From assembly GCF_013623905.1 (NCBI RefSeq), contig NZ_JABKDD010000006.1, positions 1 to 64,000 of the forward strand: a DNA stretch of 64,000 bases. Reading direction: 5' to 3'. The position numbers and the translations under genes are program-made. Positions 47,418 through 56,532 of this stretch are shown here, piece after piece (positions within the stretch are counted from its first letter, which is position 1; the number at the start of each line of letters is the position of its first letter). This DNA is from Brevibacterium sediminis. Its GTDB lineage: Bacteria; Actinomycetota; Actinomycetes; Actinomycetales; Brevibacteriaceae. The notes under the pieces are model-generated. The model made no database searches, was not told the origin of the DNA, and saw only the letters and a program-made list of their open reading frames with translations.

Positions 47418-47709
47418 GATCCGCCTCCCGTCGTCGAGTCCGGGGAACTCGTTCGGAGAAGGATTTCCGGCCCGGAGACGGACGCCGCCGTTCGCACGGC
47501 GCGGGGGTCGGTTCGATGAGGAGACTGAGGAGACTGAGGCGTGATGTCCATACTCAGATACTGCTCGCCGGCAGCCGTCTCGGACCAGGTGGTCGATACT
47601 GGAGTAGCCTTCGGGTCACTACTCAGTCACCACCAGGTCACCACCGGAGCACCGCAGTGAGTACTCACCCGAGCCCGAAATCCCGCAGTCGGTGATACTC
47701 GGCTCACGC
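47418..47709. promoter_or_regulatory. Gap between two LAL regulator genes, with a 12-bp perfect palindrome
   Basis: GTGAGTACTCAC at 47657-47668 is a perfect palindrome. The stretch between about 47600 and 47660 also holds short direct repeats of CACCAC and ACTACTCAG-like words. It is a candidate operator upstream of the gene at 44730-47417. No gene is supported. Confidence 0.35.
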
Positions 47710-50283
47710 TCAGGCGCGCAGTCGGCCTTCGGCATCCCGCATCGCCTCGGCGACCTGGTCCCTGCGTTCGACACCGAGCTTGCGGAACAGCCGGTACGTG
47801 TGGCCCTCGACCGTTCGCACCCGCACTCCCAGTTCCAGCGCGATCTCCGCATTCGATCGGCCCGCGACGATGAGCGCGCTGATCTGCTTCTCCCGGGCGG
47901 TCAGTCCTATGTTCTGCCTGCCCGGTCCGTTGCTCTGACCAGCTCCGAATCGCGCGGCCAGAGCGATGCACTTACCCGCCAGGTCAGGCATAGACGCTCC
48001 GTATTCCTCCGCAAGAGACGTCAAGGCTGCACGATCATGATCACGCAGTGCAGCGCCGAGGCGGCCGACGATGACGAACTCACGCCCGGTTCCGTGCGCG
48101 GCCGCTTCACACATCGCCTCAGGTGCGATCTCGTCGAAGTGCAGGAAGAGGTGCAGGCGGATGAGCACGACGATCGCCGCTGCCCCATCGGCTTCGGCTT
48201 CGTCCAACATCCGACGCAGCTCGCGCTCGTACCGGGTCTCACCGGTGCGTATGGCCCGCGCGGTGGTTCGCAGAACGAGGGCTCGACGATATTCGTGGTA
48301 GAGGGCTGTGACGGGCAGCTCGTCGAAGCGGGCGTGCAGCTCGTCGGCGTCAGCAGCGGTCCCGACACGAGAGACCGCATATTCGGCCTCCCCCAATGCG
48401 ATGGCCAGCTGCGTGCCCAAGTTCCAATAGGTGAGCGATTCTATCGCGGCGCGAAGCGCTTTCATCGCCCCCGGCAGATTGCCCTCGAGCAGGTGAGTCT
48501 GCGCCCACAGCAGGTCGATCGGCCCGGACCGGGCTGACAGGTACGCAATGTCATGCGTCGACAGTGTCGTCATCAGCTCTCTCGCCTCAGCGATTCGTCC
48601 CAGCTGCAGAAGTGTGCGCCCCTGCAGCATGGTCAGGTGAAGTGACCCTGTGCTTTCGTTGCTGAAATCGGCTTGAGCGGATTCGAGGAGTGCGAGTGCT
48701 TCCAAGGCGCATCCTGAGTCGAGCATGTCGGTCGCGTGCAGCATCGTGTCGAGCAGATGGAAGCTGCCCGTGGCCCCGCTCTCGGGCGTGAGTCCGTCGA
48801 AGACGTCCACGGTGATCGGTCGTTCTTCGGCCACAACGGCAGCGACTCGGTCGAGGAATTCGAGTCCGAACGCTGCGTCCACTCCCCTTCCGGGGTGTCC
48901 GTCACCTTCCTCGTGCAGCCGATTGAGAGCGGTGCGGAAGTCCGCAAGCCGCAGGGCCGGAGACATGGAGGCGGAAGAGCGGTTCATCCAGACCACGAGC
49001 GCATCGACGACCAGCGGAGCACAGCATGCGGTGCGAACCGCATGGGCCAAGATGTCGAGTCCGAGGGGAATCTTATTGCAGCCGCAATAGAGCAGAGCGA
49101 CCGAGAGCAGCTCGTGTGGGCTCAACTTCTCCGTCGGGATCTCCGCGATCAGCCGCATGGCCCGATGCCAGTCTCCGAGGCGAGCGGCGATGAGTGCGGC
49201 GTCGATGGTCCTCGACTCGCCGACTTCCGCTCCGCAGATCAGTCCCCACTCGGCCCTGACCACCTGCGACCACTCCGCAGGTGCATCTCCGCTGGAGTCG
49301 ATGAAGTCGAACCACTCTCGACTCCGACCGGTCGGGGTCGTGTACCTGATCGTGTCCGAGGTGTGGTTCTCCACTGCCTCATAGATATGGGGTCTCTGCG
49401 CGTCGATCTTCAGTTCACCGGCGGCCACGAGGGCATCCGCGGCTTCCCCGAGCCCCGCCTCGAGCAGTGTCGCCAGCTCCACCTCCCCCGCGAGGACGAC
49501 CAACTCGAGGGCCTCCGTCTCCTGCGGCGAGTGGTCGGCGAGACCGATCCGTGCGTAGTCGCGGGCACGCGCATCATAGTCGGTGTCATGTCCGTCGAGG
49601 ATCCACACACCTCGGCGCAGGAGGAAGCGCGACCGTCGTGCGGTGTATTCGAGGAGTTCGATGAGCTTTCCCGGATTGCGCTTCGAATGGAAGTCGACGA
49701 TGTCGACCACTGCTTGGGACACGATGTGACCGAGGCGGTGTTCGATCATCGACCGATAGTCCTCACGCGGCAGAGGACCGAGGACGAGATGCTGGAGCAC
49801 ACGGTCTTCGACCAGAGTCGAGAACGGCATGACCCCACTCTCGGGGTTGGACCGCGACATCGCGATGAGCCTGATCGAGCCAACGCTGGCCAAGTCGGTC
49901 AGGACCTCCTGCGAACGGGAATCGAGCAGGTGGGCATCGTCGACGAAGACCGCCTGCGAGGTTCGAGTCGAGGTGAGCCGGGACACGATTCGTCCCAGCA
50001 GTGTGGACGGGTCACCGTCGAGGTCGATGAGCAGACCGAAGACGCCGAACTCGGTGTTCTGGTGCACGCGGTCCCCGCGGATCCAGATTCCGTCGTTTCC
50101 GTCCTCGAAGGCTGTTCTCGCCAGAAGGGTCTTGCCGACGCCGATCTCACCTTCGATGAGGATGCCGGAGCATTCCGAGCAGCGCAGCGACTGACGAATC
50201 AGTTCGAGTTCGCCCTTGCGCCCGAAGATCGTCGTGCCGTCCTGGATGCTCTCGCCCGATGATGTGGTCAGCTCTTCAGCCAT
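47710..50283 (-). CDS. LAL-type LuxR regulator with intact P-loop
   Basis: An 857-residue regulator. Walker A is EGEIGVGKT (Lys51), and Walker B is AVFVDDAHLLD. A long helical-repeat region follows, and the C-terminal LuxR helix-turn-helix shows LTAREKQISALIVAGRSNAEIALELGVRVRTVEGHTYRLFRKLG. The ATG at 50283 has a GAGGTGG site and overlaps the upstream paralog's end by 16 bp, so the two are cotranscribed. The longer ORF start would overlap the neighbour's helix-turn-helix coding region. Ligand and targets are unknown; the EPS locus is the nearest candidate. Confidence 0.88.
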   Translation of the reverse strand: MAEELTTSSGESIQDGTTIFGRKGELELIRQSLRCSECSGILIEGEIGVGKTLLARTAFEDGNDGIWIRGDRVHQNTEFGVFGLLIDLDGDPSTLLGRIVSRLTSTRTSQAVFVDDAHLLDSRSQEVLTDLASVGSIRLIAMSRSNPESGVMPFSTLVEDRVLQHLVLGPLPREDYRSMIEHRLGHIVSQAVVDIVDFHSKRNPGKLIELLEYTARRSRFLLRRGVWILDGHDTDYDARARDYARIGLADHSPQETEALELVVLAGEVELATLLEAGLGEAADALVAAGELKIDAQRPHIYEAVENHTSDTIRYTTPTGRSREWFDFIDSSGDAPAEWSQVVRAEWGLICGAEVGESRTIDAALIAARLGDWHRAMRLIAEIPTEKLSPHELLSVALLYCGCNKIPLGLDILAHAVRTACCAPLVVDALVVWMNRSSASMSPALRLADFRTALNRLHEEGDGHPGRGVDAAFGLEFLDRVAAVVAEERPITVDVFDGLTPESGATGSFHLLDTMLHATDMLDSGCALEALALLESAQADFSNESTGSLHLTMLQGRTLLQLGRIAEARELMTTLSTHDIAYLSARSGPIDLLWAQTHLLEGNLPGAMKALRAAIESLTYWNLGTQLAIALGEAEYAVSRVGTAADADELHARFDELPVTALYHEYRRALVLRTTARAIRTGETRYERELRRMLDEAEADGAAAIVVLIRLHLFLHFDEIAPEAMCEAAAHGTGREFVIVGRLGAALRDHDRAALTSLAEEYGASMPDLAGKCIALAARFGAGQSNGPGRQNIGLTAREKQISALIVAGRSNAEIALELGVRVRTVEGHTYRLFRKLGVERRDQVAEAMRDAEGRLRA

Positions 50284-52901
50284 TCCGTCACCACCTCTCG
50301 CAGCTCCTGCCGATTGGCCACATGCACTCGGCGGTAGAGACGTCCGAGGTGCCATTCGACGGTTCGGGCCGAAAGGTGCAGCTCTTCTCCGATCTCTGCG
50401 CTCGTTCGACCCTCGACGATGCCCGTGATGATCGAGTGCTCGAGCTCGCCCAGATTCGCGTGGAACCGTTTGCCGTCGGCATCGAAGTCGAGCACGCGCC
50501 GGCTCCGGCCCAGCAGGATCCGGGCTTCCTTGGTGGCGGCAGCATTGCCTGAGGCAACGGCGCGTTTTCGGGCCTCGCCGGACAGCTGGGCGCAGAGCAC
50601 GACCGCGCCGAAGATCAGCGCCTCACGGGCCGCGGTGATGAGCGCCTGCAGATCGTCAGTGCTGAAGGCATGTGCCACGGCGCGCAGCAGGCGACCGAGG
50701 GAGCCGTCGACCCTGCCGGCCGACGCGGACAATCCACCGATGGCCTGTTCGTGCCCGAGTCGACCGGCTTCGAGCCAGGCCAGGCAGGCAAGGGTGTGCG
50801 CACCGTGTTCTTCTGCCCAGGCCCCGAGCTCATAGAGTTGCGGGGTTGCCGGCTCCGGCGACGTCTGCGCCAGTGCCTGCAGATCGAAGAGTCTGGCTTC
50901 GAATGAAGCCCACCACGAATGCCGACTGGCTTCGGCCTCCTCATCGACAGCGATCGAGACGACCTCCGTCCGCTGGTCTGTCAGCACAGCGGAGAGAGAC
51001 AGTGCCGACCTGGCCATTCCAGCGATATCGACGATGTCGCAGGGGTCGGCACCGAGATTGAGTTCGCCGAGGATGCAGTGGGCTTTCGCCGCGTTTCCGG
51101 TGCGCAGGTCGATGAGCGCGTTCGTCAGCCTGGTCAGCCGCCGACTGGAGGTCAGTTCATCCATTGCCGTTCGTGCCTGGGCCCAGTTGCCGGCGATGAA
51201 ATTCGCCACGAAGAACTGCGGGATGGCATCTTCCCGTTCGAACGATTCGGGCCCGGGAAGTCCGAACATCAGCCCGGCCTGCGCGATATAACTCAGTCCC
51301 AGTTCGATCCGCCCGGACATCACTTCGGCCACGCCGAGGAACGCACACGCGCGCAGACGGTGGCGCACCGAGCTCGCATGGTTGAGATAGACGCTCTCCG
51401 CCAGCGCACAGGCAGCGGCGATACGACCTCCTTTGAGGTCGAACCTGGCGCGCGTCGCATCGAGCCGACCGACGTCGATCGGCAGCGAAAGCGTGTCACG
51501 GACCCAGTCCAGCCGCAGATCCTCGGGCTTCCTTGGGTCCATCAGCCTCAGTTCCATCGAGGCGAGGCGGGACAGATACTCTTGTACTGAGGTGTCCGGA
51601 TTCAGACACGCCTCGGAGACAAGCGGGTCGACGATCTCCCGGGCCTGGCGGAGCCTACCGGCTCCCCATTCGCTGCGGGCGTGCTCGAGGTCGAGTTCGG
51701 GACCGCGATAGCCGCTGGTGCGGATGATCTCTGCGGCTTCGCGGTATCTGCCCCGCGCGTTTGCCCAACCGGCGGCATCCAGAACCTGTTTGGGAGTCGG
51801 CACCCGGCCCAAGGAGATCGACCACGCGGCGTAGCCGAAGAGCGTCCTGCCGTGAAGTGCCGAAAGATCCGCTCCGGCATCGAATCGGGTGAGCAGCTCG
51901 AGGCTGCGAGAGGGAGGGACCATGGCTCGGACGTTCTCAGCCGTGACGGGTTCGTGCATGCTCACCGTTCCCCCTCGACCCTTCGAAATCGAGAGCAGAC
52001 CGTCCTCCGCCAAACAGTCGATCGTCTGCGGACTGGTGAACCCGACGAGCACGTCATAGGGCACCGCTTCGATGAGAGCGACGGTTTCGATGACCTCGCG
52101 GCTGGACTGATCGACCCGGGCGATCGCGGTTTCGACCCCGCTGGTCCGGCTCCGCCCGAACAGCAGCCTCTCGAGCAGCCGCGGATTGCCGTGGGCGAGT
52201 GCAGTCAGCTCCGAGACCGATCTCGTCTCGGTCTCCGAGAGTCCGATGCTGTTGATCATCGCAGCCGCATCCGCCTCGTCGATACCGTCCAGATCGATCC
52301 TGACAATGCTTCCGGACAGCCACAGTCCGGCGATGAGATCGACCGGCGGACGCGCCGATTCGGCGGCGATGACGAGTTTGATCCTGCGCGCATCCGTCAG
52401 CTGGGCCAGCACTGCGAGGGAATGATCGTCCACGAGATCGGCATTGTCGACGACGACCAGAGAGCGAACGCCCTCAGCTCTGCGCTCGAACAGATCACCG
52501 ATCACCGACAGCGCCCGACCGGGCGGAAGGTCTGTGTCGATGCCCTCCCTCGACAGCAGGATTTCGAAGATTCCGAGGTTCCGGACACGCGCGTTCTCCG
52601 AGCCGCGCAGGCGGGTGACCGCAAGATCGGGGTCGAGACGAGAGAGCGCAGCATTCACCAGCGCGGTCTTCCCGATGCCCGCCGCGCCGATGATGAGAGC
52701 GCCCAGATGCCCCTGCCCGGAGATCGCGCCGACGACCGTCGAGAGCTCGGACTCATAGCCGAAGAGCCGACGCGACGGTGCGACCGGGGGGATATGCGTG
52801 GTCCTGCCTGACACGTCACTCAGCTTTCCGTACCCCTGGGGATCTTCTGCAGCGGGGAATGCGGAGCCCAGCGGCGCGGGGTTCAATCCGGAGAAGCTCA
52901 C
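50268..52901 (-). CDS. LAL-type LuxR regulator with intact P-loop
   Basis: An 877-residue regulator. Walker A IGAAGIGKTA (Lys78) and Walker B RSLVVVDNADLVDD lie in the N-terminal third. TPR-like repeats follow, and the LuxR helix-turn-helix is at about residues 810-870 (LGELEHSIITGIVEGRTSAEIGEELHLSARTVEWHLGRLYRRV). It is the first gene of a two-gene unit with the regulator at 47710. It is divergent from the acyl-CoA dehydrogenase genes, with an AT-rich inverted repeat between them. Confidence 0.88.
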   Translation of the reverse strand: MSFSGLNPAPLGSAFPAAEDPQGYGKLSDVSGRTTHIPPVAPSRRLFGYESELSTVVGAISGQGHLGALIIGAAGIGKTALVNAALSRLDPDLAVTRLRGSENARVRNLGIFEILLSREGIDTDLPPGRALSVIGDLFERRAEGVRSLVVVDNADLVDDHSLAVLAQLTDARRIKLVIAAESARPPVDLIAGLWLSGSIVRIDLDGIDEADAAAMINSIGLSETETRSVSELTALAHGNPRLLERLLFGRSRTSGVETAIARVDQSSREVIETVALIEAVPYDVLVGFTSPQTIDCLAEDGLLSISKGRGGTVSMHEPVTAENVRAMVPPSRSLELLTRFDAGADLSALHGRTLFGYAAWSISLGRVPTPKQVLDAAGWANARGRYREAAEIIRTSGYRGPELDLEHARSEWGAGRLRQAREIVDPLVSEACLNPDTSVQEYLSRLASMELRLMDPRKPEDLRLDWVRDTLSLPIDVGRLDATRARFDLKGGRIAAACALAESVYLNHASSVRHRLRACAFLGVAEVMSGRIELGLSYIAQAGLMFGLPGPESFEREDAIPQFFVANFIAGNWAQARTAMDELTSSRRLTRLTNALIDLRTGNAAKAHCILGELNLGADPCDIVDIAGMARSALSLSAVLTDQRTEVVSIAVDEEAEASRHSWWASFEARLFDLQALAQTSPEPATPQLYELGAWAEEHGAHTLACLAWLEAGRLGHEQAIGGLSASAGRVDGSLGRLLRAVAHAFSTDDLQALITAAREALIFGAVVLCAQLSGEARKRAVASGNAAATKEARILLGRSRRVLDFDADGKRFHANLGELEHSIITGIVEGRTSAEIGEELHLSARTVEWHLGRLYRRVHVANRQELREVVTEWLKS

Positions 52902-52933
52902 GTCTCGGAATCACCATTGGAATTCCTGGATCA

Positions 52934-52964
52934 GTATTACCACTTGGGATAGGTGTAGTAATAC
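52934..52964. promoter_or_regulatory. Inverted repeat upstream of LAL regulator and acyl-CoA dehydrogenase genes
   Basis: GTATTAC (52934-52940) and GTAATAC (52958-52964) form perfect arms around a 17-nt spacer, 33 bp upstream of the regulator start. The AT-rich setting and placement fit an operator or promoter for the leftward regulator. Confidence 0.4.
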
Positions 52965-53117
52965 ATCTCCGAAATAAAGTTAGGCGATTGTGACATCAAC
53001 ATCCGATCCCACCGGAGGGCCGCCTCGGCGAGGATCTCCGTCGTCTCCCACTTGTGAGCCCGAACACCGAACCGTACCATTGGAGGAAAGTTACTGAACG
53101 ATCTATAAGGAGTTCGC

Positions 53118-54311
53118 ATGGACACCCTACTGAATGCTGAGGAGCGCGAGTTCGCGCAGCAGATGCGTCAGTTCTACCGCACGGAGATCCCCGAGGAACT
53201 CCGCTTCAAGGTCGCCACCGGCCAGGAGCTGAGCAAGGAAGACATGGTCACCTCGCAGCGGATCCTCAACCAGCACGGCTACGCCGTGCCGAACTGGCCG
53301 GTCGAATGGGGCGGCCAGGACTGGACCCCCGTGCAGCGTCACATCTGGCTCGAAGAGATGCAGCTGGCCTGCGTTCCGCAGCCGCTGCCGTTCAACGTGT
53401 CCATGGTCGGACCCGTCATCGCCACCTTCGGCTCGCAGGAGATCAAGGAACGTTTCCTGCCCGCCACCGCGAACATCGACATCTGGTGGTCGCAGGGATT
53501 CTCCGAACCCAACGCCGGCTCGGACCTCGCCTCGCTCAAGACCACCGCGGTGCGCCAGGGCGACAAGTACATCGTCAACGGCCAGAAGACCTGGACGACC
53601 CTGGGCCAGTACGGCGACTGGATCTTCAACCTCGTGCGCACCGACCCTGACGTGAAGAAGCAGGCAGGCATCTCCTTCCTGCTCATCGACATGAAGACCC
53701 CCGGCGTCACCGTCCGTCCGATCCAGCTCATCGACGGCGGCCACGAGGTCAATGAAGTCTTCTTCGACAATGTCGAGGTCCCCGTCGAAAACCTCGTCGG
53801 CGAAGAGAACAAGGGCTGGACCTACGCGAAGTTCCTGCTCGGCAACGAGCGCACCGGAATCGCCCGCATCGGCGGTTCGAAGGTCAACCTCGCCCGCGCC
53901 AAGGCCTACGCCGCCGTGACGAAGACCGCTCGCGGCACTCTGCTGGATGACCCCCTGTTCTCCGCTCGTCTGACGAAGATCGAAGCCGAACTCACCTCGC
54001 TCGAGATGACCCAGCTGCGGATCCTCTCGACCCAGGCCGCCGGGTCCGACAAGCCGGATCCACGCTCCTCGGTGCTCAAGCTCAAGGGCTCCCAGCTGCA
54101 GGAGGACATCTCCGAGCTCCTCGTCGACGTGCTCGGCCCGCAGGGTCTCGACTTCGTCTCCGACCGCGTGCAGGGCCAGGGTCTGTCCGACCTGCCCAAC
54201 GGCGCTGTCGACGCCCTTCCCGGCTACTTCAACACCCGCAAGGTCACCATCTACGGCGGTTCGTCCGAGGTGCAGCGCGGAATCATCTCGAAGGCACTGC
54301 TCGGTCTCTGA
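53118..54311 (+). CDS. Acyl-CoA dehydrogenase, large-subunit type (PimC-like)
   Basis: A 397-residue flavoprotein. The FAD/substrate strand QGFSEPNAGSDLASLKTTA, GEENKGWTYAKFLLGNER and the C-terminal YGGSSEVQRGIISKALLGL are typical of acyl-CoA dehydrogenases of the heterotetrameric PimC/FadE class. These act on pimeloyl-CoA, steroid side chains or other bulky substrates. It is preceded by AAGGAG and followed 38 bp later by its partner gene. The substrate cannot be told. Confidence 0.9.
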   Translation: MDTLLNAEEREFAQQMRQFYRTEIPEELRFKVATGQELSKEDMVTSQRILNQHGYAVPNWPVEWGGQDWTPVQRHIWLEEMQLACVPQPLPFNVSMVGPVIATFGSQEIKERFLPATANIDIWWSQGFSEPNAGSDLASLKTTAVRQGDKYIVNGQKTWTTLGQYGDWIFNLVRTDPDVKKQAGISFLLIDMKTPGVTVRPIQLIDGGHEVNEVFFDNVEVPVENLVGEENKGWTYAKFLLGNERTGIARIGGSKVNLARAKAYAAVTKTARGTLLDDPLFSARLTKIEAELTSLEMTQLRILSTQAAGSDKPDPRSSVLKLKGSQLQEDISELLVDVLGPQGLDFVSDRVQGQGLSDLPNGAVDALPGYFNTRKVTIYGGSSEVQRGIISKALLGL

Positions 54312-54349
54312 GATACCGACGCTCACTCGATCTCCCAAGAAGGACAACA

Positions 54350-55495
54350 ATGGATCTTGAACTCAACGACATTCAGCAAGAACTCGCCAGCACACTGAAC
54401 AAGTACCTGCGCAGCGAGTACGACATCGCCAAGCGCGAAGAGATCCTTCGCAGCGACGAGGGCATCTCCCGCGAGAAGTGGCAGGCCTTCGCCGAGATGG
54501 GTCTGCTCGGACTTGCGATTCCCGAGTCCTACGGCGGCGCGGACATGACCTTCAACGAGGTGGCCGTGGTCGCCGAGGCGTTCGGTCGCTCACTCGTCCT
54601 CGAACCGTTTCTGGCTACCGCAGTCCTCGGTGCCAATGCCGTTCTACTCGGCGGCAGCGAGGAGCAGAAACAGGCCATCCTGCCCGGTGTGGCAGAGGGC
54701 CAGACCTTCCTCGCTCTCGCAGCACTCGAACCCGGACTGCGCTACGCGATCGACGCTCCGCAGACTCAGGTCTCCGGTGCAGACGGCAGCTTCACCCTCA
54801 CCGGTGAGAAGAACAACGTGCTCGGCGGAGACGTGGCCGACCACTTCGTCGTCACCGCCACGCAGAACGGCGAACTGGGTCTCTACCTCGTCGCCGCCGA
54901 TGCCGAGGGTCTGAGCCGTGTGGCTCAGCGCCAGGCCGATGGTCTGGGCAGCGCGAACCTCAAGCTCGAGGGTGTCGCCGCCCAGCGCCTCGACGCCGCC
55001 GATGCCAACGCCGTGCTGTCCGAAGTCCTCGACCTGGGCAACGCCGCAATCATGGCTGAGGCCGTCGGTGCGCTCGAAGCCTCGCTGACGATGACTGCCG
55101 AGTACCTGAAGACCCGCGAGCAGTTCGGTGCACCGATCGGTGCGAACCAGGCTCTGCAGCACCGCGCCGCCGACCTCTACGCCGAACTCGAGTACGCGCG
55201 CAGCATGGCTCTGTACTCTCGCCTGGCCGTGACCTCCGAGGTCCCCGGGGCTGAGAAGGACCGTCACCGCGACGTCATCGCCGCGAAGATCATCGTCGAC
55301 CGGGCTGCTCGCAACATCAGCCAGGAGTCGATCCAGATGCACGGCGGCATCGGCATGACCATGGAGTACCCTATCGGTCACTACGCCAAGCGCCTGACGG
55401 TCATGACCCGCACGTTCGACGACTCGGATTCGCTGACCGCGGAGCTCGCCGAACTCGGCGGACTCATCGAACCGCACGCCGCCGACCTCAGCTGA
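54350..55495 (+). CDS. Acyl-CoA dehydrogenase, small-subunit type (PimD-like)
   Basis: A 381-residue acyl-CoA dehydrogenase-fold protein. It has the N-terminal helical domain (FAEMGLLGLAIPESYGG), a divergent central beta domain, and the C-terminal QFGAPIGANQALQHRAADLYAELE and QMHGGIGMTMEYPIGHYAKRL. The pairing of a PimC-like with a PimD-like gene is the usual mark of alpha2beta2 enzymes. An AAGGAC site precedes the ATG. Confidence 0.9.
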   Translation: MDLELNDIQQELASTLNKYLRSEYDIAKREEILRSDEGISREKWQAFAEMGLLGLAIPESYGGADMTFNEVAVVAEAFGRSLVLEPFLATAVLGANAVLLGGSEEQKQAILPGVAEGQTFLALAALEPGLRYAIDAPQTQVSGADGSFTLTGEKNNVLGGDVADHFVVTATQNGELGLYLVAADAEGLSRVAQRQADGLGSANLKLEGVAAQRLDAADANAVLSEVLDLGNAAIMAEAVGALEASLTMTAEYLKTREQFGAPIGANQALQHRAADLYAELEYARSMALYSRLAVTSEVPGAEKDRHRDVIAAKIIVDRAARNISQESIQMHGGIGMTMEYPIGHYAKRLTVMTRTFDDSDSLTAELAELGGLIEPHAADLS

Positions 55496-55509
55496 GACAG
55501 CGGAACTTC

Positions 55510-55543
55510 AGCGCCGCACGTTCGACCCCGAGCGTGCGGCGCT
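55510..55543 (+). terminator. Hairpin terminator after the acyl-CoA dehydrogenase genes
   Basis: AGCGCCGCACG (55510-55520) and CGTGCGGCGCT (55533-55543) form a perfect 11-bp stem with a 12-nt loop, 15 nt after the stop codon. No U-run follows. Confidence 0.6.
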
Positions 55544-55596
55544 GCGTCGTCGGAGCCTATCAACGCCCACCGAGGCGGCCGGATCCCGGCAGCACG

Positions 55597-55642
55597 GAAG
55601 CGCCGAGGCGGCACGATCATCGTCGTGCCGCCTCGGCGCTTC
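55597..55642. repeat. 20-bp-stem hairpin built from the dispersed CGCCGAGGCGG element
   Basis: 55597-55616 and 55623-55642 are perfect inverted copies separated by 6 nt. Each arm contains one CGCCGAGGCGG element. It lies in the gap downstream of the dehydrogenase operon and may act as a second terminator. Confidence 0.7.
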
Positions 55643-55712
55643 TTCGTCTCTGTATGCCGGTCGGAAACCTCCGTGGCGGCGACTCGGTCCACCGCACTCC
55701 AACAGAGTTGGA

Positions 55713-55770
55713 TTGTTGGGGCGATCCACAGTGATCTGAGCGCGGATAACACCGTGGATCGACCCAACAA
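55713..55770. repeat. 58-nt inverted repeat, 17-bp arms with one mismatch
   Basis: 55713-55729 and 55754-55770 are inverted with a single mismatch around a 24-nt spacer. A smaller 6-bp hairpin (TCCAAC/GTTGGA) precedes it at 55698-55712. It is in a 400-bp gap without genes and may be a mobile-element remnant or small MITE. Confidence 0.5.
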
Positions 55771-55902
55771 TGCCGTCAACCGCACCTGCGCAAGGAAGAC
55801 AGGGCCTCCTCGGCGAGACCACGGCCTTGTGGACGAGGAGGACGGGATTTCCTCAGGGAGACCAAGTCCTCCGCTGCGAGGCCTGCGCTGCCGGCAGCGA
55901 AC

Positions 55903-56532
55903 TCAGTTCACGGGTTGGTCGTACACGTGGCGGCGGATCCAGGAGTGCATGGTGATCGCGGCGGCGGCTGCGGCGTTCATCGACCGTGTCGAACCGTACT
56001 GCGCGATCGAGAGCACGTCCCGGCTCGCCTGGTGCGCTTCCTCGCTCAGTCCCGGTCCTTCCTGACCGAACAGCAGCAGGCAGCGCTTGGGCAGGTCGTA
56101 GGTCTCCAGCGGCACGGAGTCCGGAAAGTTGTCGATGCCCAGCAGGGGCACGTCGTTCTCGGCGCACCAGCTGAGGAGGTCGTCCACGCTCGGATGGTGG
56201 ATGACGTGCTGGTACTTGTCGGTGACCATCGCTCCACGCCGGTTCCAGCGGCGTTTGCCGACGATGTGCACGGCTGCGGCGTTGAAGGCGTTGGCGGTGC
56301 GCACGACCGAACCGATGTTGAGGTCGTGCTGCCAGTTCTCGACTCCGACGTGGAAATCGTGCCGCGAGTCATCGAGGTCGGCCACGATCGCATCGTGCTT
56401 CCAGTACCGATACTGATCGACCACATTGCGCCGATCACCCTCAGCCAGCAGCTCCGGATCGAAGTGCTCACCCACAGGCCAGGGGCCGATCCACGGACCG
56501 ACCCCCACCTGCGGTTCAGCGCTTTCGGTCAC
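55903..56532 (-). CDS. SpoU/TrmH-family RNA 2'-O-methyltransferase
   Basis: A 209-residue SPOUT methyltransferase. The three motifs are present: NIGSVVRTANAF (motif 1), CLLLFGQEGPGLSEEA (motif 2) and STRSMNAAAAAAITM (motif 3), which form the trefoil-knot SAM site. It methylates ribose in tRNA or rRNA. The start overlaps the permease stop by four bases (56529-56532). Confidence 0.9.
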   Translation of the reverse strand: MTESAEPQVGVGPWIGPWPVGEHFDPELLAEGDRRNVVDQYRYWKHDAIVADLDDSRHDFHVGVENWQHDLNIGSVVRTANAFNAAAVHIVGKRRWNRRGAMVTDKYQHVIHHPSVDDLLSWCAENDVPLLGIDNFPDSVPLETYDLPKRCLLLFGQEGPGLSEEAHQASRDVLSIAQYGSTRSMNAAAAAAITMHSWIRRHVYDQPVN

